From Leptasterias polaris (lineage: Eukaryota > Echinodermata > Asteroidea > Forcipulatida > Asteriidae), in assembly GCA_037783415.1 (NCBI GenBank), contig JAZGTN010000235.1, positions 151,501 to 215,500 on the forward strand: 64,000 nt of DNA. The letters are read 5' to 3'. The translations under genes and the position numbers were made by a program. Below, piece by piece: positions 57,196-64,000 of the stretch. The notes beneath the pieces were generated by a model. It had not been told where the DNA came from and ran no database searches. It worked only from the letters and a program-made list of their open reading frames with translations. Every line of letters starts with the position of its first letter. The first letter of the stretch is position 1.

Positions 57196-58640
57196 TTTTC
57201 TAGAAATAATCTATTTCGTTACCTAGAAAAACACACTGCGTTCATAAAATGAAAAATAATATTTTGTGAGACAAAATTATATTTTCATCGAATTAAATAA
57301 TATTTTGAGGAAACAAAATGATTTTGTTGGAATTTTGTGTGTCGAGGGATGCAATAGAAATTTCGAGTGAGTTTTTTTTTCCCACCTTTTAATTTTTAAT
57401 TTCTTTTTCACTTGTCCCTTCAGGGGCTCCCTTTTGGGGGGGGGGCTCGTTTTTTGGAATTGTTTGTCACAAATTTTGTTTAAACTAATAGTACCGTCAA
57501 TATAAAAGTGGTATTCCTATGTATTGACATAAATCTTATTTAATTAACAAGAAACTCGGTACAAATCGGGTCAAGGAACGTACACAGAGCATTGAACAAC
57601 GGATTCGATCAGCGAGGTGTACCGACTAGCAAACCCGCAATAAAAACAACGTAGTTGGTGGTCTGGCTCCCTACCCCTCCCACATGTTCATGAGCTTCCA
57701 GGTATACAGCTATCTCTTGGCTATAGTGGGTTTCCGTCGAGGTAGCACTGCCGAGATACTCTGCTCACAAGCGACACGACTGCCCCTGTGTTTGTGTAGC
57801 TAGTCCCCACGCTGTGCACTGTAAGACACGCTTCCGTTGCTCGGACTCTCTGAAATAAAATCTTACGTTCGACTTTTTGTATTACTTACAACTTGTAACC
57901 ATAATTTGAATACGTATTTTTGTGTGTCAAATACTCATGAATTCTTGTTAAAAAACAGAGTTGAATTCGGTGCAGTAATTAATTTTTATACGGCTGGAAG
58001 TAAAACTAACTCCGAAGATCACGAGGGTTATCCGAACCAAAAAAGTGGTTCGGATAACCCATGTGACCTTCGTTTTTTGAAAAATGCTCAAAAACGACCA
58101 AAATTGATGGTTTCTTTTAGGAACCGTTCTTCTCCATTCATGGAAGACCTTAGGAGTCATGTTTTAGTCTATTGTGTAGCCAAAATAGCCCAAGGAAGCC
58201 GGTGTGTCCCTTTAAATTAAATTTTAGGTTTTCAACTAGGCCTATACAAAAGTTAAAACATCACTTTCTTTCCATTATTTCCTTCCTCTACAAATTGATT
58301 TGTTGTACGAAGGCCTATACTGATTTTAATTTAATGTGATGATTACGTGGAACATTTGTGACTAGAGTGAGAATGCATCTGTGACGATGCTTTAAAAGAA
58401 AAATAATTGTTAACATTCTTCACATTATGTTGTTTGCATTAGTTTTTAATAGTATAGTATAAGTGATGTTGTTTATGGATGGTTTTTAGGTGGATGGATA
58501 TACTAGTGCCACTGCCAGTACCGGCAAAGGTTTTACTCATTGCTATTATTGTATTATTATGCCGACAAATCTACCTCTTTGACACAAACACAAGAAGCTG
58601 ATGTTATATAACGTAGCTTAGTGGACATGTTGGAATGAAT
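57196..58640. other. No gene recognised
   Basis: Contains an inverted repeat GGTTATCCGAACC/GGTTCGGATAACC near 58026-58061 and a G-run near 57436. A 127-codon frame (57837-58220) has no recognisable family. Confidence 0.35.
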
Positions 58641-59023
58641 ACCGGACACTTCGGCACCTTGCAAACTCGGCACCCACAAACTCGGCACCTTGCAAACTCG
58701 GCACCAAACAAACTCGGCACCCACTCGGCACCCACTCGGCACCAAGAATGCAAACTCGGCACCAGCTGATTTTTTAGTAACAAACTCGGCACCTGTTCTT
58801 TAAAATTTTGTTTAAACCAAATAGTGGTACATACAAAAGGCTGAGTGCATTGATGTTTCAGCTTTCAAGATCATGCGGTAAATCGGCTGGGTGCCGAATT
58901 TGTGTTTGTACATGTGCCGAGTTTGTGGGTGCCGAATTTGCTAGGTGCCGAGTTTGTTGGTGCCGAGTTTGTCTGGTGCCGAGTTTGTTGGTGCCGAGTT
59001 TGCAAGGTGCCGAAGTGACCGGT
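58641..59023. mobile_element. Foldback element whose arms are tandem AAACTCGGCACC repeats
   Basis: Left arm (to about 58802) has about nine AACTCGGCACC units. Right arm (from about 58893) has about seven GGTGCCGAGTTTG units in inverse orientation. The two ends match over ACCGG(A/T)CACTTCGGCACC + TTGCAAACTCGGCACC. The core of about 90 bp is AT-rich. No clear target duplication was found. The architecture recalls Drosophila FB elements, whose long inverted arms are tandem repeats. Confidence 0.75.
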
Positions 59024-59087
59024 TACCGTTGGAATGGCTCCACATTCACTGCTGTCGTTTTTACTTCTCAAAGGATTTGTTTTTTAA

Positions 59088-59308
59088 CCCTCCTACTCTT
59101 GGTAACATTTTACAGTGAGTTGATCAACCATTTGAAACCATTCAACTGAAATGGTTGTGTATGGTGGGACAACTGTGCACAGAACTAACTGTGTACATGT
59201 GTGGACTGTGTATGCATTCACCACATGATATCATATTGCAGGCTGGCATAGTGCACCTATCATTCAAAACCACAGTGGATGATATTGAATGGTTATACAG
59301 TAGAAGGG
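59088..59308. mobile_element. piggyBac-type MITE, copy B
   Basis: Flanked by TTAA at 59084-59087 and 59309-59312, with ends CCCTCCTACTCTTG and, inverted, CCCTTCTACTGTA. Internal blocks such as TGTGCACAGAACTAACTGTG and TCATTCAAAACCACAGTG match copy A in the ASNS intron. Confidence 0.8.
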
Positions 59309-59312
59309 TTAA

Positions 59313-60564
59313 GGGAAATAAAGTCTATAAATGGTCCAAGTCCCCCCAAACAGTGCTGCGCATGCTCAGTTGCGGGCACAATATACACTACTTATTACAT
59401 AATGATAAAGAATAGGGACTACCGGTCATTGCAACCAGTACCAAGTACTGTAATTATTGTGTTGAATTTGTAAAGTTTGACTAACTTGTGACTTGTTAAT
59501 GTTAATTAACGTAGGTCCTTCTTACACATTGTTTGGTTTGATACGACATGGCGGAAAATGGAGATGGTGTATAGACTACCATGGCACATACAAACCATGA
59601 CATTACAAACGTTGTTATCAAGCACACCACTCACCACCAGGCCTAAACGCTGCTTTTCTATTGGGCATACTTGCTGATACTTCAACCACATCCACTAAAT
59701 AAACCCCTTCATGAGGCATGCATGCCCTACTGCCGTGCCCAATGCCATCTTCTCTTGTGCACTAATATGCCATAAATTTGGAGGCACAATTGCCTTCACT
59801 CTTTTGCCAGGAACACTCAATTTCTTCTTCATGCCCAAGACACTTAAATTTGTGGCCCTGGTTTTGATACCTGGCTAAGGCCTTTTGTGAGCGGTACAGT
59901 AGAGTTGTGCTTTGAATCTCCTATGCCACAAGCTCAGGCTGTGCTCCTGATGTTGCTGGCTGCCTAAGGCACCCTCGCATGCCAGCAGTTTGAACATGTT
60001 GTAGCCGCGTCCTTCTCAATTCAGCTTCTCAGCTGCAAGTAAGGATGATTAGCCTCCCAAATTATTATATTATAATGATGAGATGTAATAGTTATTAAAC
60101 ACGACTTGAATGTCATTAAATGTCAGTTGGAAAGCAGGACACACATGATTTAAGCATGCTTGTAGTGTACAAAGGAATTGGTAATATTGGCAATTGTTTT
60201 TACAGTATTGGTAACACTAAAATTTGATTAGTGTCAATTTAAAAGCTCACTGATTATAAACTTCATACCACTTCAACCCTTCAAAGAAATATCTTTATGA
60301 AAAATGAAAAAAAAGCATTTGAAGACTCATATGACAATGCACAAACAAATCCATCAAAACATAAACTATTTTTCAGTGATTTTACTAAAACACGCTACAA
60401 ATCTTGATGACAGGTTAGTTGTGTGGTTTATTTTTTGATATCTCAAGGCTAGATATTGGAGGTAAATGGTGAATATTGATATTGTCTTTTAGGAAGGGAC
60501 AAGTTGTACACTATAGGCCCTATCACTCAGCTTTTTCATTCAATTTGTGAAAAACTATCCAACC
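59313..60564. other. No gene recognised
   Basis: The moderately GC-balanced block 59700-60040 was read in both directions; frames are broken and no family was identified. Confidence 0.35.
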
Positions 60565-60703
60565 TTTGGTGTGTGACTTGGTAAACAACTGTCAACTGAA
60601 CATGTTAACTTTGGTGTGTGACTTGGTAAACAACTGTCAACTGAATATGTTAACTTTGGTGTGTGACTTGGTAAACAACTGTCAACTGAATATGTTAACT
60701 TTG
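60565..60703 (+). repeat. 45-bp tandem repeat, three copies
   Basis: Three nearly identical units containing TTTGGTGTGTGACTTGGTAA and ACAACTGTCAACTGAA. Since 45 is a multiple of 3, short repeat frames remain open on both strands. Confidence 0.95.
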
Positions 60704-62197
60704 GCAGACAGCGCTTTCCTTGACATGTATTGCAGCACACAATTTTGCCAGAAAATGTGGCAGGCTACCTAAACATAATTAGTTTTGTTTTAGTGCCATC
60801 TCAAGTCTCTCATTAGGAACTCTGGAAGATAATTAATACTAACTTATTGCACACATCTCATAATCTGGTCTGGAATTAACAAAGAAAGTGTTGATAGATC
60901 CTTAACCTGCCACAGGGATGTTGCTAATGCCACATTTATTCATTGCAGGGAGTATAAATTCCAAATAAATTCTACACTTTTGGAAGATTTAAGGGTGCTT
61001 AAATAATAACAAATCAGGGCTCAAATTTGGTGTAAAATTCCTCAAGATCGCAGGGTTTGTACATGTAGCTCAGCATGTTTACCGGACCAGAATATATTTC
61101 CCAAGACAAGACTCGGGTCATGAGTTTACTGGCCTGAGGCTAAAATCACTGGGCTCAGGCCAGGGGTCTAGTGTCAAACTCGAGCCCTGCAAATAATATA
61201 TTTTTATCAGAATGGATTTTTTTGCTGCATACACAATGTAGGTCTTCTAGAAAATATGTTACGATCTAGTCTGTACATACTTAAGGCCAGTTAGGCCTAC
61301 ATGTACCGGTACATGTACATGTAAGTCTTAGGTTATTGTGATCACTAGACAGAAACACATCATGGTCCTGTACTTGTATGTAATTCCTGCTCGCACCACA
61401 GATCCTACATGTATGTTGTACAATGTGTTGGAATCCAGTTGGCATCAGCAAGATGATCACAGGGGTTCCAGTGAACGTAGGTTTGAGAAACGTCACATGG
61501 GTCAGAGGGTCACAGTATCCTTGTGCAAACCATCATGCAGTGAGAGAAGTTACATGTAGACCTTGGAGGCTTGGGTCTGTTAAAATCAGAATGGAGTTTC
61601 AAGGCAGGAAATTGGAAGAATGATGTTCGAGGTCTTTGAAATGTAGGCTCAGGTTTATTTTATTAGACAAAAACAAACAGATTTGTTTACATACACTCAA
61701 CTTTAATTGGTTATTTCTCCATCAATGTACTTACATATATAAAGTATCTATACAATAAATGTAAAGTATCTGTAGAGAAATTGTAAAATTATGTGATTCG
61801 AGGCATAAGGCATTGTACGTTAGAGATGTATTTGGTTTATGATATGTGATACTACATGTACATGCCTGTACTTTGATGATAAGAATTTGTCCTGCCATGC
61901 AGTAGATTTGGAAAACTGGGAGACTACCCTGTTCAGATAAGAACTTGTCCTGCTATTTATCCAGTGTACCTCATAGTAGAAAGGGGGACCAGGGCCTTCT
62001 ACTTTCGCTTCATGGTTCAGAGTTGACTTCTTTATCTACTGTCGATTTGACAATCTGTTGTAATCAATGTCAGGAAGCAATGATTGATCATCGTTAGGAG
62101 TCAATGATTGTAATCATTGTCAGGAGACAATGATTGTAATCATTGTAATCGTAGTTAGGAGAAAATGGTTATTTTGGTATTATTTTTGATTTTTCAG
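60704..62197. other. Region upstream of ARL5
   Basis: No coding exon recognised. Repeated CAATGATTGTAATCATTG-like blocks occur at about 62060-62160. TTTTTCAG at 62191-62197 is a 3' splice site for the ARL5 start-codon exon, so a non-coding first exon must lie upstream, in this stretch or further left. Confidence 0.4.
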
Positions 62198-62221
62198 ACA
62201 AGACGAGACTCCACAGATGCC

Positions 62222-64000
62222 ATGGGTTTTGTATTTTCCAAGATCTGGAGTCTGTTTAATAATGAAGGTAAGGAAAGTTCACACTGTATGGATACAATTT
62301 AAATGTAGTAAATAATTCCATTTAACACAGTTTTTAGAGGTCAAAATTAACCAATTCATCTTTTCAAAGATTACAAATAAATTTATAACATTTGTATCTT
62401 GTTATTTTTCAGAACACAAGGTTATAATAGTTGGTCTAGACAATGCCGGAAAGACTACCATTTTATACCAAATGTAAGTCAATCACTGGTCCTTTAGTTT
62501 TTTAATTTCCTACCCATATCTTTCAGTTTCGCTCAGTCAAATATCTGGTCTTTGTGTCTATAACAAGTACCTTTCACTAAACATATGGCATTCTGTTTCT
62601 GTATGTATTGTGTAAATCACAGTTGAGTTGTGCATTTCTTTTTGAAATGTAAGTCATTTATATGTATTTTTACTGCTGTGTTAGTTCACATGATGAATAG
62701 TAGAATTGGATTGGGCTGTATTCAACTTAACGGTTGGCTAGTCTCTATATTTTCCAAAGTACAAGATTAAAGGTTAGACTAGTCTTCTGTGTGAGTCATA
62801 GGCCTACAATGTACATTGTATATTTCTGATTAATGTGCAAGTTATTATTTTACTGTAATGATCTTTGTAATGATGTACCATTTATGGATTCCCCACACAG
62901 CCTAATGAACGAAGTCGTCCACACATCACCTACAATAGGTAGTAATGTAGAAGAAGTGAAATGGAAAAATATACACTTTTTAATGTGGGACATTGGTGGG
63001 CAGGAATCGTTACGATCAGCCTGGGGAACCTACTATGCTGGAACTGAGGTAAATTTTTTCTTCACCACAAACTTTACAAACACCAACCGTAATTGATTTG
63101 TATTTGGCTAAATCTTAGTTTTTGATCAGTATTAAATTCGGATTGTCCTTTGGGAGTATGAAAAGCCAACCTTCTGGGTTGGTTTCTGCAAAAGAAATGT
63201 TGTAAATTACCTTTATGATTATTTTCTTTTTTCTTGTCTTCATCTTTCAGTTTGTAATACTTGTTATAGATAGCACAGATAGGGAGAGGTTACATGTTAG
63301 TAAAGAAGAACTCTATGTCATGTTAGCAAATGAGGTGAGTCATATCTTTTATCACAATTTCATTCTATTGCCATGTGAAAAAAAGGTCTTTTTTAAATTG
63401 ATCCTTGAGCTTACAAAAAACCCTTTACCTCTTGTGTAGGATTTGAAACATGCAGCAGTTCTCCTTTTTGCCAACAAACAAGACTTAAAAGGTTCAATGA
63501 CATCAGCTGAGATATCACAACAGCTTAACCTGACCTCAATTAAGGATCATCATTGGCACATACAAGCCTGCTGTGCACTTACTGGCGAGGGGTAAGCTAC
63601 TTTGTGCAACCATACTTATTGTCTCTCTTGCCATACCCTCTTTTCATCCTGCCTTCATATTCTTTCCTTCTTCCCTCATATTTTCACTTCTTCCTTCAAA
63701 TTCTTCCCTTCTTCCTTTTTATTTTTCCTTCTTCCTTCTTCCTTCATATTCTTCCCTTCTTCCTTTTTATTTTTCCTTCTTCCTTATATTCTTCCCTTCT
63801 TCCTTCGTATGAAATTTACCCAACATTTTCAGAAAACATATTACTGACTGAACAGTCTTGTTAGGAATACAAACAATTGACAGTCTACCATCTGTACAGC
63901 AACAATTGTCCTAATAAAATGACCATACATGTATGTCCACTTCTTCAATAACCAATTTTTCTTATGGTTTGTTTCCTATTAATTTTGTTTGCTGCAGGTT
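62222..64000 (+). CDS. ARL5: ADP-ribosylation factor-like protein 5 (partial, 3' end beyond window)
   Basis: Small GTPase of the ARF/ARL family; ARL5 acts at the trans-Golgi network and recruits the GARP tether. Visible coding exons: 62222-62267, 62413-62473, 62901-63048, 63251-63334, 63440-63591, and the first three bases of the last exon at 63998-64000. They join to 164 codons of about 179. Motifs: N-terminal MG (G2; myristoylated in other ARFs, though reportedly acetylated or unmodified in some ARLs), P-loop GLDNAGKT (23-30), switch I PTIGSN (Thr47), switch II WDIGGQE (Gln70), guanine-specificity NKQD (125-128), and ACCALTGEG near the end. All the landmarks fit ARL5A/B rather than ARL1 or ARF. 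Confidence 0.95.
63645..63815 (+). repeat. Pyrimidine-rich CTTCTTCCTT repeat in ARL5 intron 5
   Basis: Imperfect units of TATTCTTCCCTTCTTCCTTT. Three overlapping Phe/Ser/Pro-rich frames come from the repeat. Confidence 0.9.

Noticed and set aside
56728..57226. 150- and 115-codon repeat frames
   Set aside because: Explained by the degenerate 22-bp array; treated as a repeat, not genes.
57837..58220. 127-codon plus-strand frame
   Set aside because: No recognisable domain, includes an inverted repeat, and has no neighbouring exons that join.
59506..60040. Possible gene remnant
   Set aside because: Read on both strands; many stops and no family motif.
63553..63864. Three Phe/Ser-rich frames of about 80-100 codons
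   Set aside because: They are translations of a pyrimidine-rich repeat in an ARL5 intron.

Overview
The window is animal nuclear DNA: AT-rich, with intron-dense protein genes, GT-AG splice sites, SINEs, MITEs, a LINE, an LTR element and minisatellites. The proteins are single orthologues of families shared with vertebrates. The repeat mix looks like a marine invertebrate, perhaps an echinoderm-type deuterostome; that placement is a guess.

Layout. (1) 1-18977, minus strand: a 15-exon IGF2BP/IMP RNA-binding protein gene (RRM1, RRM2, KH1-KH4; 603 codons) with a long 3' UTR side running to the window edge. Its introns carry three paralogous, same-strand H/ACA snoRNA-like units and several MITEs. 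(2) 18978-21362: IGF2BP 5' side, then spacer with a tRNA-derived SINE. (3) 21363-33976, minus strand: a 27-exon USP40-type deubiquitinase gene (1035 codons). Its introns carry a 35-bp minisatellite, SINEs and a hAT element nested in an older repeat. (4) About 34000-44547, plus strand: asparagine synthetase (10 coding exons, 567 codons), divergent from USP40. Its presumed first intron holds a 3.4-kb LTR element with identical LTRs, no gag-pol, and an internal 84-bp minisatellite open on both strands. (5) 44548-49000: ASNS 3' side, a decayed L1/Tx1-like LINE on the minus strand, and low-complexity DNA. (6) 49221-53629, plus strand: an OVCA2-type serine hydrolase (8 exons, 229 codons), followed 123 bp later by intronless ADAT2 (185 codons). 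(7) 54311-62200: no gene recognised; rich in foldback elements, MITEs and tandem repeats. (8) 62222-end, plus strand: ARL5-type small GTPase, cut by the window edge.

The genes do not form a pathway. They cover mRNA binding (IGF2BP), ubiquitin removal (USP40), asparagine synthesis (ASNS), a small esterase (OVCA2), tRNA wobble A-to-I editing (ADAT2) and Golgi traffic (ARL5). The most unusual content is non-coding: the intronic H/ACA trio, the LTR/minisatellite element, and foldback elements flanked by 9-bp target duplications.

Exon coordinates were read by eye from splice signals, reading-frame continuity and remembered family sequence. No alignment or folding program was run.
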